This document shows positions 26,271 to 34,848 of a stretch of 64,000 nt of DNA, piece after piece. Source of the stretch: Candidatus Pelagibacter communis. GTDB taxonomy: Bacteria > Pseudomonadota > Alphaproteobacteria > Pelagibacterales > Pelagibacteraceae. The notes beneath the pieces are model-generated. The model was not told the DNA's origin, searched no databases, and was given only the letters and a program-made list of their open reading frames with translations. Each line of letters starts with the position of its first letter. The stretch's first letter is position 1. Made by a program: the position numbers and the translations under genes. The stretch is taken from assembly GCF_001179925.1 (NCBI RefSeq), contig NZ_CVSF01000064.1, forward strand, positions 46,238-110,237, given 5' to 3'.

Positions 26271-27713
26271 ATGTACGAAAAATTTGGACAATTCATAAAC
26301 GGTAAGTGGCAACAATCCTCAGATAAAGGTACTTATGAAGTCATAAATCCTGCAAATGAAGAAATTTTAGGACATGCTTCTAAAGCAACTTCTCAAGATG
26401 TAGATGAAGCTTTGCAATCAGCCTCTAGAGGATTAGAAGTTTGGAAAAAAACTCCACCTTGGCAGAGGTCATATATTATAAGAAAAATTGCTGATAAAAT
26501 GAGAGAGAAACAAGATGTGTTAGCAAAATGGATGACACTTGAAGTTGGAAAACCTTTAGCAGAAGCAAAAGGGGAAATAAATGGAGCAGCAGACATTTTT
26601 GAATGGAACGCTGAGGAGACCAAAAGAATTTATGGCCAGACTGTAGAAAGTAGATTTGAGGATACTAGAGTTCATGTTTACTACCAACCGGTTGGAGTAG
26701 TTGCAGCATTATCTCCATGGAATTTTCCAGCAGTTTTATCTGCAAGAAAAATTTCTACAGCATTAGCAGCAGCTTGTTCTGTAATTATAAAACCTGATGT
26801 AATAACTCCGGGCGTTGTAATGGAAATGGTAGACATATGTAGAGAATGTGGAGTGCCTCCTGGCGTAGTCAATCTTCTATCTGGAGATCCTCCAAGTATT
26901 GCCCAACAACTTATTGCATCTGATATTGTAAAAAAAATTTCGATAACAGGTTCATCTAGAGTTGGAAAATTAATTTTAAAACAAGCAGCTGATAAAGTTC
27001 AAAGAGTAACTATGGAGTTAAGTGGTCATTCACCTTTTATAGTTTTTGATGATGCTGATATAAAAAAAGCCACTGATATGGCAATAGCTGCAAAATTCAG
27101 AAATAATGGACAAGTATGCATATCTCCAAATAGATTTTATATTCAAGAAAGTAAAAAGGAAGAGTTTGTAAGTTTATTTGTTGAAAAAACCAAGAAACTT
27201 AAGATAGGAGATGGAATGGACCCATCTGTACAACTTGGTCCATTAACTACAAAAAAAAGATTGAATGAAGTTGAGGAATTAGTTGAGACTACAAAAAAAG
27301 AAGGTGCAAAGGTACTTTTAGGAGGAAAAAGACCAAAAGGATTTAATAAAGGTTTTTATTACGAACCAACAATATTTGATGATGTAAAAGATGATTTTAC
27401 TATAATGAAAGTAGAACCATTTGGTCCATTAGTGCCAATGTTATCGTTTAAAACTTTTGATGAAGTAATAGAAAGAGCAAATAATCATGAACTTGGACTT
27501 TCAAGTTATATTTGTACAAACTCAATGGATAAAGCTCATAAAGCCTCTGAATTAATGGAAACAGGAACAGTTGCAGTAAATACTCCTTTAGTTGCAATTG
27601 CAGAAGCTCCTTTTGGAGGGATTAAGCAGGCGGGTTATGGAAGAGAGGGTGGATCAATGGCCATCAAAGATTATTTGAATGTTAAATACACTCACCTAGG
27701 CTTAAAAGGATAA
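26271..27713 (+). CDS. NAD(P)-dependent aldehyde dehydrogenase (GabD-like)
   Basis: A 480-residue aldehyde dehydrogenase superfamily enzyme. The catalytic cysteine is C283 in NNGQVCISPNRF and the general base E249 in MELSGHSPF (the usual GG is SG here). SPWNFPAVLSARKISTALAAACSVIIKPD is the cofactor site, with Asp replacing the usual Ala/Glu after the lysine. Succinate-semialdehyde or related omega-semialdehyde oxidation is the closest type, but substrate is not certain. A TTGCAT at 26229 could be its -35 box. Likely cotranscribed with ccdA, 11 bases downstream. Confidence 0.85.
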   Translation: MYEKFGQFINGKWQQSSDKGTYEVINPANEEILGHASKATSQDVDEALQSASRGLEVWKKTPPWQRSYIIRKIADKMREKQDVLAKWMTLEVGKPLAEAKGEINGAADIFEWNAEETKRIYGQTVESRFEDTRVHVYYQPVGVVAALSPWNFPAVLSARKISTALAAACSVIIKPDVITPGVVMEMVDICRECGVPPGVVNLLSGDPPSIAQQLIASDIVKKISITGSSRVGKLILKQAADKVQRVTMELSGHSPFIVFDDADIKKATDMAIAAKFRNNGQVCISPNRFYIQESKKEEFVSLFVEKTKKLKIGDGMDPSVQLGPLTTKKRLNEVEELVETTKKEGAKVLLGGKRPKGFNKGFYYEPTIFDDVKDDFTIMKVEPFGPLVPMLSFKTFDEVIERANNHELGLSSYICTNSMDKAHKASELMETGTVAVNTPLVAIAEAPFGGIKQAGYGREGGSMAIKDYLNVKYTHLGLKG

Positions 27714-27724
27714 ATTTAAAGTTA

Positions 27725-28432
27725 ATGATTGAGTTAGTTATTGCGTTAGGAGCAGGTTTAATAAGTTTTTTATCTCCATGTGTATTACCTTTAATACCAG
27801 GATATATTTCATATATTTCAGGAAGTTCTTTAAATGAAATAATTGAAAAAAAAAATATAAATTTAATTCCAATAATTTTGTTTACTATTGGATTTTCAAT
27901 AGTCTTTATAATTTTTGGTGCTGCATCAACTTTTTTAGGTCAAATGTTACTACAAAATTCAAATGAATTTAGAGTAGTTGCTGGATTAGTGATAATTATT
28001 TTTTCTTTACACATAATTGGTATCGTAAATATAAAATTTTTAAATTATGAAAAAAGAATTAATACAAATATAAAATCCAACTTTTTAAGTCCAATTGCCA
28101 TAGGTATGGCTTTTGCATTTGGATGGACCCCTTGTATTGGTCCAATTTTAGGATCAATTTTGGTTTTAGCAGCAACAGAGGAAAGTTTAAGTAAGGGTAT
28201 ATTGTTATTATCTTTCTATTCTATAGGATTAGCTATACCATTTATTTTATCTGGATATTTAATCCAAAAGTTTTTAATTTTTTCAAAAAATTTTAGAAAA
28301 AATATAAATTTAGTATCAAAAACAGGTGGAATTATCTTGTTAATAACTGGAGTTTTAATAATAACTAATCAATTACAAATATTAGGGTATTATTTACAGG
28401 ATATTTTTCCTTTTTTAGAGAATATTGGATAA
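27725..28432 (+). CDS. ccdA: Cytochrome c biogenesis protein CcdA
   Basis: A 235-residue inner-membrane thiol:disulfide carrier that passes reducing power from cytoplasmic thioredoxin to the periplasm, for cytochrome c maturation. Six hydrophobic segments; the two redox cysteines are in GLISFLSPCVLPLIPGYISYISG and AFGWTPCIGPILGSIL, the inverted-repeat pattern of the family. No thioredoxin-like partner lies next to it. Confidence 0.92.
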   Translation: MIELVIALGAGLISFLSPCVLPLIPGYISYISGSSLNEIIEKKNINLIPIILFTIGFSIVFIIFGAASTFLGQMLLQNSNEFRVVAGLVIIIFSLHIIGIVNIKFLNYEKRINTNIKSNFLSPIAIGMAFAFGWTPCIGPILGSILVLAATEESLSKGILLLSFYSIGLAIPFILSGYLIQKFLIFSKNFRKNINLVSKTGGIILLITGVLIITNQLQILGYYLQDIFPFLENIG

Positions 28433-28438
28433 TTAATT

Positions 28439-29020
28439 ATGAAAATTTATCAAATAGATTCAAGTGCTAGAAAAGAAGGATCAACCTCAAGAGCTTTAGC
28501 AAAAAAATTGTTAAATAAAATAAAAAAACCTGAGGATGAGGTAATTTATAGAGATCTTAATGATGAGATGGTTTTTGTAACTGGATTAACAGAATCAGGA
28601 ATGAATATTGAGGAAAAGGATCAAAATGAAAATCATAAAAAAATGTTTGAACTTTCGAATCAATTAGTAAGAGAGCTTAAAGAGAGTGATGTAATTATCA
28701 TTTCAGCACCAATATATAATTACGGTCCTCCAGCCACTCTTAAAGCATGGTCTGACCTTGCGGCTAGAGTTGGAGAAACTTTTAAATTTAAACCTAATGG
28801 AAGAAGAGAAGGTTTGTTAAAAAATAAAAAAGCTTATCTTGTGATTACTTCTGGAGGCACAAAATTAAACAGTAAGGAGGATTTTTTAACTCCTTGGTTA
28901 AAATTTATACTCAATTTTTTTGGCATTGAAGAAGTCATAGTAATTAGTGCTGACCAAATGGCACTAGATTACGATAAATCAATTAGAGAAGCAGAAAAAC
29001 AAATTGATAAAGTTATTTAA
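28439..29020 (+). CDS. azoR: FMN-dependent NADH-azoreductase-like flavodoxin-fold protein
   Basis: A 193-residue NAD(P)H:quinone/azo oxidoreductase. The FMN phosphate loop is DSSARKEGSTSRALAKKL (residues 7-24), and the flavin ring contact region is SAPIYNYGPPATLKAWSDLAARVGETF; KKAYLVITSGG and the C-terminal FGIEEVIVISADQ complete the fold. Likely roles are quinone or electrophile detoxification. It lies 6 bases after ccdA; the end overlaps the convergent dioxygenase by 8 bases. Confidence 0.85.
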   Translation: MKIYQIDSSARKEGSTSRALAKKLLNKIKKPEDEVIYRDLNDEMVFVTGLTESGMNIEEKDQNENHKKMFELSNQLVRELKESDVIIISAPIYNYGPPATLKAWSDLAARVGETFKFKPNGRREGLLKNKKAYLVITSGGTKLNSKEDFLTPWLKFILNFFGIEEVIVISADQMALDYDKSIREAEKQIDKVI

Positions 29021-30116
29021 TATTAAATTTTCTTTTTAAATGTTTTAATCTACCTTCGGTACTATCATAATCAATATAACAGCCCTGTAAAAATCTCTCA
29101 CCTTCATTGGCATCATAGGAAGTTCTTCCATGAAGTAAACGATGGTTATCCATCATTAATAAATCACCAGGCATTAATTTAAATTCTATTCTGTATTTTT
29201 TTGAATTATAAAGCTCTGAAATCTTATTTCTTGCCTCATAGTATAAATCTAATTTTTCTTTATCCATTAAGGGGACAAAGTCTAATCTTGGACTAAATCT
29301 CACTTGTTTAAAGTTTCCATTGTCATCTAACTTAATCATTTCAGACCAATCTTCTAAAACTATACTTTGATCAATAAATTGAAATCTTACTTTTATTTGT
29401 GTTAAAATTTTATAATAATTTGGATAATCATTTTTGAGTTTTTCAGTAACAGTATAACCATCTACTAAAGTTGAATAACCACCACTTACTTGATTTTCTA
29501 TGCAGTGTAATATTTGAATGCAAGGAACAGGATTTCTGTAGGGGTTATCGGTATGAGGTGCTAATGGCAGAGAAGTGTAAGCTAAGTCATTTGGGTTAGG
29601 CTTTGATTTAACATTAAAAAATTCTCCAAAGTTTGTTCTTCGAACACTTCCAATAGAATTTGCAAAATTGATTATAAAATTATTTTTTGTTGGAACCTTT
29701 TTAAATATAACAAAACCATATTTATAAAAATTTACTAAAGCATTATACATTTCTTGTTGTTCATAAAAATTTTCTTTAAATTCAAAATTGTTTAAACTTT
29801 TTAAGGACGAGTCCCATTCAATTTTATCAATGAATTTAATCTCATTAAAATTTGAAAATTCTTTCAAAATATTCTGAATTGTTAACTTTGTAAAAGCCCC
29901 ATCATTAAATGTTATTTCCAGATAATCATTTGACAAATTCAATTTATTAATTCTTATTTTTTCTTTGATTTTTGTTGGGTCAAACAACCTTTGTTGTGTC
30001 TTTTTATCCAAATATTTTTCACCATTAACTCTTTCCCTTAACCAAAATGGGTGTATCTCCTTTTTTTTTGATCCATTATTTAAATAAACTTTATTTTGGA
30101 TTAGCTCTATTTTCAT
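29013..30116 (-). CDS. Gamma-butyrobetaine hydroxylase-like 2OG dioxygenase
   Basis: A 367-residue enzyme in the TauD/BBOX group. The N-terminal 90 residues form the small DUF971/GBBH-N domain (HPFWLRERV...FDPTKI) but the usual zinc cysteines are not seen. The iron triad is H188, D190 (LAPHTDNPYRNPVP) and H329 (NHRLLHGRTSYD), with the 2OG arginine in GERFLQGCYIDYD. Gamma-butyrobetaine or trimethyllysine-type quaternary amines are the likely substrates, fitting the methylated-amine diet known for SAR11. Single-gene unit, divergent from hisN. Confidence 0.82.
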   Translation of the reverse strand: MKIELIQNKVYLNNGSKKKEIHPFWLRERVNGEKYLDKKTQQRLFDPTKIKEKIRINKLNLSNDYLEITFNDGAFTKLTIQNILKEFSNFNEIKFIDKIEWDSSLKSLNNFEFKENFYEQQEMYNALVNFYKYGFVIFKKVPTKNNFIINFANSIGSVRRTNFGEFFNVKSKPNPNDLAYTSLPLAPHTDNPYRNPVPCIQILHCIENQVSGGYSTLVDGYTVTEKLKNDYPNYYKILTQIKVRFQFIDQSIVLEDWSEMIKLDDNGNFKQVRFSPRLDFVPLMDKEKLDLYYEARNKISELYNSKKYRIEFKLMPGDLLMMDNHRLLHGRTSYDANEGERFLQGCYIDYDSTEGRLKHLKRKFNIK

Positions 30117-30183
30117 AAATATAAACTAAGGATTATTTAAAATTTAACTTTAATCAATAGAAATTAAATAGTAAGAGATCATT

Positions 30184-30990
30184 GTGAATAATTTTAATAG
30201 AAAAAGATACGCTATTTATGCTCAATTTTTAAATAAATTAGCTTCAGATTTGACTAAGTTATATTACTTAAAATTAAATAAACCTTTTAAGGTATCAAAT
30301 AAACTAAAAGGAAAAGGCTATGATCCTGTAACAACGGCAGATAAAGCCTTTGAAAAATTTATTAGATCCAAGATTAAAAAAAGATTTCCAAAACACCAAA
30401 TTATTGGTGAGGAATACGGTTTAAAGGTAAATAAAAGTGATTTTACTTGGGTAATAGATCCTATTGATGGAACTAGATCTTTTGTAATTGGTAATCCAAC
30501 TTGGAGTAATTTAATTTCTTTAAATTTTAAAGGATTGCCTATTTTAGGTTTAGCAAATTTTCCTGCCCTTAAAAAATACTACTTAAACACCTCTGAAAAA
30601 ACAGCCTATGTGTTTGAAAATAGAAAAAAGAGAAAACTTATAGTTAATAAAAAAGCTAAATATAATAACGTAAAAGTTTCAGCTGCTTTTCATGGCTCAT
30701 TATCATTAACTAAGCAAAAAAAAATTCCAAAAATTTTAAAATTAATGCAATTTCCTTGCACTGATGCTTTGAGTTATTCTCATCTCGCTGAAGGTAAATT
30801 AGATATAGTCATTCAGACATCAAATAAAATATGGGATATTCATCCATTAATCCCAATAATTGAAGCTGCTGGAGGAATTATTTCAACTTGGGATAATAAG
30901 AGTCCAGTTAAAGCTGGGAATATATTGGTATCTTCTAATAAAACTTTGCATAATAAATTTATTAAATTATTAAAACCAGTCGTTAAGTAG
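30184..30990 (+). CDS. hisN: Inositol monophosphatase family; probable histidinol-phosphatase HisN
   Basis: A 268-residue Mg-dependent phosphatase starting with GTG at 30184. Metal ligands are E76/E77 in IIGEEYG, and D92 and D95 in WVIDPIDGTRSFVIGNPTWSNLI; IWDIHPLIPIIEAAGG carries the last aspartate. The TRSF and GNPTW sequence fits the histidinol-phosphatase branch used by Alphaproteobacteria, though inositol or fructose-bisphosphate phosphatase activity cannot be excluded. No other histidine gene is beside it. Overlaps the convergent SMR-like gene by 8 bases. Confidence 0.82.
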   Translation: MNNFNRKRYAIYAQFLNKLASDLTKLYYLKLNKPFKVSNKLKGKGYDPVTTADKAFEKFIRSKIKKRFPKHQIIGEEYGLKVNKSDFTWVIDPIDGTRSFVIGNPTWSNLISLNFKGLPILGLANFPALKKYYLNTSEKTAYVFENRKKRKLIVNKKAKYNNVKVSAAFHGSLSLTKQKKIPKILKLMQFPCTDALSYSHLAEGKLDIVIQTSNKIWDIHPLIPIIEAAGGIISTWDNKSPVKAGNILVSSNKTLHNKFIKLLKPVVK

Positions 30991-31318
30991 TTTTACCAAT
31001 AAGATTTACAATTAAAACACCTGCAATAATTAAAATAAGTCCTATGACAGTGAAAAGATCTGGTGTTTGATTAAATTTGTATATTCCAACAATTGTTGTA
31101 GCTATTATACATAAACCTGCAAAAGATGCGTAAGTTATACCAACAGGAATAGTTTTCATAACAATTGATAATGTAAACATACAACCAACTATTGTTATCG
31201 CTGTTAACAAGCTCGGTATTAGTAGTGTAAAACCATTCGCACCTTTGGCAAATCCATTTGCAGCGGTACCTAAAATAACCGCAAGTATAAGAACAATGTA
31301 TGCAATTATATTACTCAC
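30983..31318 (-). CDS. SMR-family membrane protein lacking the key glutamate
   Basis: A 111-residue protein with the four-helix layout of small multidrug resistance transporters: IAYIVLILAVILGTAANGFAKGANGF, then GITYASFAGLCIIATTIVGIY, and a closing LIIAGVLIVNLIGK. Aligned with EmrE, the essential helix-1 Glu14 becomes Val in LAVILGT, and the helix-3 Trp63 becomes Phe in YASFAG. Proton-coupled drug export as in EmrE is therefore unlikely; another substrate or a structural role is possible. First in a run of small minus-strand membrane genes. Confidence 0.75.
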   Translation of the reverse strand: MSNIIAYIVLILAVILGTAANGFAKGANGFTLLIPSLLTAITIVGCMFTLSIVMKTIPVGITYASFAGLCIIATTIVGIYKFNQTPDLFTVIGLILIIAGVLIVNLIGKTT

Positions 31319-31334
31319 TAATTTAAGAATATTC

Positions 31335-31556
31335 TTATTCGGTAATTTTATCCACCAATTTCTTTATTGGTGGACCAAGAACAAGTGCAGCAATTATTGC
31401 TATAGGTAAACTTACAGACCATGCTTTAAAAAATCTATTGATATATTCGTTATCCATTCCTGTGTTTATATAAGTAATTATAAGTGTCATTAGCAAACTC
31501 ATGCCAAAACCCATAATCAAAATAAATATGAAATCAAAATATTTTTTTGGAAACAT
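31335..31556 (-). CDS. DUF2798 family small membrane protein
   Basis: A 73-residue inner-membrane protein with two hydrophobic helices: FDFIFILIMGFGMSLLMTLIITYIN and AWSVSLPIAIIAALVLGPPIKKLVDKI. The FxxxWxxSLPIAIPxALVxxPxIKKLV type ending is the DUF2798 pattern. Function unknown. Overlaps the SnoaL-like gene by one base (start ATG after its TAA), so the two are translated together. Confidence 0.82.
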   Translation of the reverse strand: MFPKKYFDFIFILIMGFGMSLLMTLIITYINTGMDNEYINRFFKAWSVSLPIAIIAALVLGPPIKKLVDKITE

Positions 31557-31879
31557 TATTTAGACATTGGAGTAGCACCGGTTTCTAAGCTAGTAATCTT
31601 TCCATCTTTATATCTATAAACTGCCATTACAGCTTCCACATTTCCATCTTTGAAAGTTACTATAGAATGATGTACACCAACTTCATCATTCTCATAAACA
31701 ATGCGAGCTTTATCTTGATTTATATCACCACTCATTGCCCATTTGATTACATCAGCTTTTCCAAGAGAATTTCCAGATTTATGCATTGTGAACTTAAAAT
31801 CATCATGCAAAAGTTCATTCATAGTTTTTTCGTCTTTATTATCTATTGCATCTGTATATTTTTTTAATATCGACATCAT
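31556..31879 (-). CDS. SnoaL/NTF2-like protein
   Basis: A 107-residue NTF2-fold protein: LKKYTDAIDNKDEKTMNELLHDDFKFTMHKSG, GKADVIKWAMSGD, and a strand run IVYENDEVGVHHSIVTFKDGNVEAVMAVYRYKDGKITSLETG. The fold is used for small-molecule isomerases and for binding domains; no catalytic pair stands out. Middle of the small minus-strand gene run. Confidence 0.8.
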   Translation of the reverse strand: MMSILKKYTDAIDNKDEKTMNELLHDDFKFTMHKSGNSLGKADVIKWAMSGDINQDKARIVYENDEVGVHHSIVTFKDGNVEAVMAVYRYKDGKITSLETGATPMSK

Positions 31880-31892
31880 TTACCTCTTTTAA

Positions 31893-32309
31893 TTAAATAT
31901 AAATTTTATCAGCTAGACCGTAACATAACACAGCACTTAAAATAGTTAGAGCTAACGGCGCATATATCCCTTCATCAGAAGTTTTGTCTGTATGACCAAG
32001 CTTATTAATTTTTGTATTATAAAAACCAACTATAAAAGCTGATAAGTTCTGTAAGAATATAAGATTAAAGAATCCCCAAGTTGCTTCTAAACCATTAGGT
32101 CTTATAAAACCAACATAGATAGCCATAACTACAGAGCCAAAAAATATTGATCCAAAAAATCTAACCATCCCTGCGCCAGTGTCATCAATACCATACTGAT
32201 CTAAGAAAGATTTTGTTTGAAAAACACATCTAAATCCATAGTAAGCAAATCCTATAAAATGAATTATAAAAACTGCTAAATAAAATATTCCATTAAATTT
32301 TTCTATCAT
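31893..32309 (-). CDS. Unrecognised four-helix membrane protein
   Basis: I do not recognise this 138-residue protein. Four hydrophobic helices are visible: FYLAVFIIHFIGFAYYGF, MVRFFGSIFFGSVVMAIYVGF, FFNLIFLQNLSAFIVGFY and YAPLALTILSAVLCYGLA. Loops are short and mostly hydrophilic, one holding KLGHTDKTSDEG. It lies 13 bases from the SnoaL-like gene and 20 from the secreted protein gene, in one direction, so the group is probably one transcript. Confidence 0.7.
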   Translation of the reverse strand: MIEKFNGIFYLAVFIIHFIGFAYYGFRCVFQTKSFLDQYGIDDTGAGMVRFFGSIFFGSVVMAIYVGFIRPNGLEATWGFFNLIFLQNLSAFIVGFYNTKINKLGHTDKTSDEGIYAPLALTILSAVLCYGLADKIYI

Positions 32310-32329
32310 GACGTCTCCTATCTTATTTT

Positions 32330-32704
32330 TTAATATAAAGTTTGAACTACTTTTTTAACTCTTTCAGCTCCATTAGGGATTGAATTAGCTATAAATGAAT
32401 GACAATCTTCAGTTTTTGCTTTGTCGTACTTAGAACCATAATATTTATCTACAGCTTTGTTTACGCCCTCATCCCACTCTTTTTCTGAAATACCAACTTC
32501 AAGCGCATAAGACTTCATTACTTTTACTGATGCCATTGATTTTTCTTTCATACTGTATTCAAACTCTTCACCTGAAGGTAAAAAATAATTTGCCATATAA
32601 ATACCACTGCATTCCCAAGCTTTTGATTTATCATCGTTACTCATCCCTGCATGAGCAAGATTAAAGATTAAGAAAGAAAAAATTATTAAAATATACTTTT
32701 TCAT
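32330..32704 (-). CDS. Small secreted protein of unknown function
   Basis: A 124-residue protein with a clear signal peptide (KKYILIIFSFLIFNLAHA, cleavage after AHA). The mature part is about 106 residues, helical, with two cysteines (in WECSG and EDCHS) that could form one disulfide in the periplasm. No family recognised. It is the first gene of the small minus-strand run and follows the cysK terminator. Confidence 0.75.
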   Translation of the reverse strand: MKKYILIIFSFLIFNLAHAGMSNDDKSKAWECSGIYMANYFLPSGEEFEYSMKEKSMASVKVMKSYALEVGISEKEWDEGVNKAVDKYYGSKYDKAKTEDCHSFIANSIPNGAERVKKVVQTLY

Positions 32705-32737
32705 ATAACCTCAACGATAATTAATATTATTATAAAA

Positions 32738-32757
32738 ATGTAACTGTTTTGTTACAT
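32738..32757 (-). terminator. Terminator downstream of cysK
   Basis: Minus-strand stem ATGTAAC/GTTACAT (7 bp) with a 6-base loop, followed by TTTTTATAA. A second stem, TGGCTGGT (32757-32764) with ACCAGCCA (32778-32785), spans the cysK stop codon just upstream of it. Confidence 0.75.
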
Positions 32758-32772
32758 GGCTGGTATGCGTTA

Positions 32773-33774
32773 TTATAACCAGCCAGGTATAGGTAGGTTT
32801 TTTTCCTTTAAAAATGTTTTATTAAACATCTTTGAGTTGTATTTATCTGATTTATCACAAAGGATTGTTACGATTGTTTTACCTGGACCAAGTTCTTTTC
32901 CAAGTCTAATTGCCCCTGCAATATTAACTCCACAACTTGTTCCTAAACTCAAACCTTCATTTTGAATTAAGTCATAAAGAACAGGTAAAGACTCTTGATC
33001 ACTTATTGAAAAAGCTCCATCAATTTTAGCCTCTGCAAAATTTTTAGTGATTCTACTTGATCCAATACCTTCCGTGATCGATCCACCTTCTGCTTTTAAC
33101 TCTCCATTAACTATATGATTATATAGAGCTGAGCCAGTTGGATCTGACAGAAAAATTTTGATATCTTTATTTTTCTCTTTTAAGAATTTACTTACACCAC
33201 CTATAGTTCCACCAGTTCCTGATGCGCAAACAAATCCATCAACTTTACCATCTGTTTGTTCCCATATCTCAGGACCAGTAGTTTCATAATGTCCTTTAGC
33301 ATTAGCAGTATTATCAAATTGATTGGCCCAAACTACACCATTGTTATTTGTACTTTTTAGTTCATCAGCAAGTCTACCTGCAACCTTAACGTAATTACCA
33401 TTATCTTTATATGGTTTGGGTGGAACTAATCTTAAATCTGCACCAATATTTCTTAAAGTGTCTTTCTTTTCCTGTGTTTGATTGTCATTCATTACAATTA
33501 TTGTTTTATAACCTAATGAGTTTCCAAGGAGACATAATCCTATTCCAGTATTTCCTGCAGTTCCTTCGACTACAATCCCACCTTCAGATATTAGTTTCTT
33601 TTCCTGTGCGTCTTTAATTAAAGCTAGTGCAGCTCTATCTTTTACTGAGCCACCTGGATTTAGATATTCAGCTTTACCATAAATGTTACACCCAGTAATT
33701 TCTGATGCTGCTTTTAGTTTTATTAAAGGGGTATTTCCAATTGAGTCGATAAAATTATTTTTTGTATTTTTCAT
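32773..33774 (-). CDS. cysK: Cysteine synthase (O-acetylserine sulfhydrylase)
   Basis: A 333-residue PLP enzyme that makes cysteine from O-acetylserine and sulfide. The PLP lysine is K45 in NPGGSVKDRAAL; EGTAGNTGIGLCLLGNSLG is the substrate loop and GTGGTIGGVSKFLK the phosphate-binding loop. LSLGTSCGVNIAGAIRLG and VTILCDKSDKYNSKMF close the domain. It follows cysE with a one-base overlap, a pair that would supply both substrate and product steps. Confidence 0.92.
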   Translation of the reverse strand: MKNTKNNFIDSIGNTPLIKLKAASEITGCNIYGKAEYLNPGGSVKDRAALALIKDAQEKKLISEGGIVVEGTAGNTGIGLCLLGNSLGYKTIIVMNDNQTQEKKDTLRNIGADLRLVPPKPYKDNGNYVKVAGRLADELKSTNNNGVVWANQFDNTANAKGHYETTGPEIWEQTDGKVDGFVCASGTGGTIGGVSKFLKEKNKDIKIFLSDPTGSALYNHIVNGELKAEGGSITEGIGSSRITKNFAEAKIDGAFSISDQESLPVLYDLIQNEGLSLGTSCGVNIAGAIRLGKELGPGKTIVTILCDKSDKYNSKMFNKTFLKEKNLPIPGWL

Positions 33775-34343
33775 TATTCTTTATCTTCATCTGTAACAGC
33801 ATAAGGTTTAAATCCTTTTGTAGCATCACCGACTCTTCTAGCGGGAATACCAGCCATAACTGATTTTTCTGGCACATTTTTTGTTACAACTGAGTTTGAT
33901 CCAATTAATGAATTTTTCCCAATTATAATTGGTCCTAATATTTGAGCTCCAGAACCAACAACTACATTATCTTCCAAAGTCGGGTGTCTTTTCATATTTC
34001 TTTGATCATTTGAATTAATGCTAGGAGCAATTCCTCCCAATGTAACATTATGATAAATTGTAACATTATTTCCAATCTCAGACGTTTCACCGATAACAAC
34101 TCCCATACCATGGTCAATGAATAAATTTTTTCCTATTTTTGCTCTCGGGTGAATTTCTATTCCTGTTAAAAATCTTGAAAATTGTGAAATGATTCTTGCA
34201 ACTAAATCAAATTTTGCGATAGCAAAAAAATTTGCAATCTTATAAAAAAAAATGGCCTTAACACCTGGATAAGTTAAGATTAAACTTAACTTGGATTTTG
34301 CCGCAGGGTCTCGGTCAATTATAGATTGTAAAAAATCATTCAT
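33774..34343 (-). CDS. cysE: Serine O-acetyltransferase, short EpsC type
   Basis: A 189-residue acetyltransferase making O-acetylserine from serine and acetyl-CoA. The left-handed beta-helix is seen in GIEIHPRAKIGKNLFIDHGMGVVIGETSEIGNNVTIYHNVTLGG and GAQILGPIIIGKNSLIGSNSVVTKNV. It is shorter than the ~270-residue E. coli CysE because the N-terminal helical domain is reduced, as in the EpsC group. One-base overlap with cysK. Confidence 0.9.
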   Translation of the reverse strand: MNDFLQSIIDRDPAAKSKLSLILTYPGVKAIFFYKIANFFAIAKFDLVARIISQFSRFLTGIEIHPRAKIGKNLFIDHGMGVVIGETSEIGNNVTIYHNVTLGGIAPSINSNDQRNMKRHPTLEDNVVVGSGAQILGPIIIGKNSLIGSNSVVTKNVPEKSVMAGIPARRVGDATKGFKPYAVTDEDKE

Positions 34344-34425
34344 TTTTTTTGAATTTTCTAACAGTTGATAAAAAAAAGTATATACTCTATATAGTATCCA
34401 TATAGGTAATTTAAAGAGGGTTAAA

Positions 34426-34836
34426 ATGTATAAAAATACAAACTGTTTCCACTTAGCTATTCCATGTGGAGATTTAGAAACAGCAAAGAAATTTTATAGT
34501 GAGACACTTGGCTGTCGATTAGATAATTCTGCTCAAGAGTGGGCAGACGTTGATTTTTGGGGAAATGAATTAACACTTCATGCAAGTGAGCATAAACTAG
34601 ATAACGAAAGACATGATGTTGATATGGGAAATGTTTCTGTTCCTCATTTTGGAGTTCATTTATCAAGAAAAGATTTTGATGCTCTTAAAAGGAGATTAAA
34701 GGATAAAGGTGCTAAATATTATGACGAGCCTTACTTAAGATTTAAAGGCACAAAGTATGAGCAAGAAACTTTTTTTGTTAAAGATCCTAACGAAAATATT
34801 TTAGAAATTAAGACATTAACTGCTAACGCAGAATAG
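34426..34836 (+). CDS. VOC-superfamily (glyoxalase-like) protein
   Basis: A 136-residue single-module VOC protein: FHLAIPCGDLETAKKFYSETLGCRLDN, HFGVHLSRKDFDALKRRLKDKGAKY and FFVKDPNENILEIK. The likely metal ligands (H near residue 6, E in NILEIK) are present; the middle His in FGVHL may be the third. Substrate unknown. Ribosome site AAAGAGGG. Twelve bases upstream of the LysE-family exporter gene, so probably cotranscribed. Confidence 0.82.
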   Translation: MYKNTNCFHLAIPCGDLETAKKFYSETLGCRLDNSAQEWADVDFWGNELTLHASEHKLDNERHDVDMGNVSVPHFGVHLSRKDFDALKRRLKDKGAKYYDEPYLRFKGTKYEQETFFVKDPNENILEIKTLTANAE

Positions 34837-34848
34837 TTAAAGTTTTGG

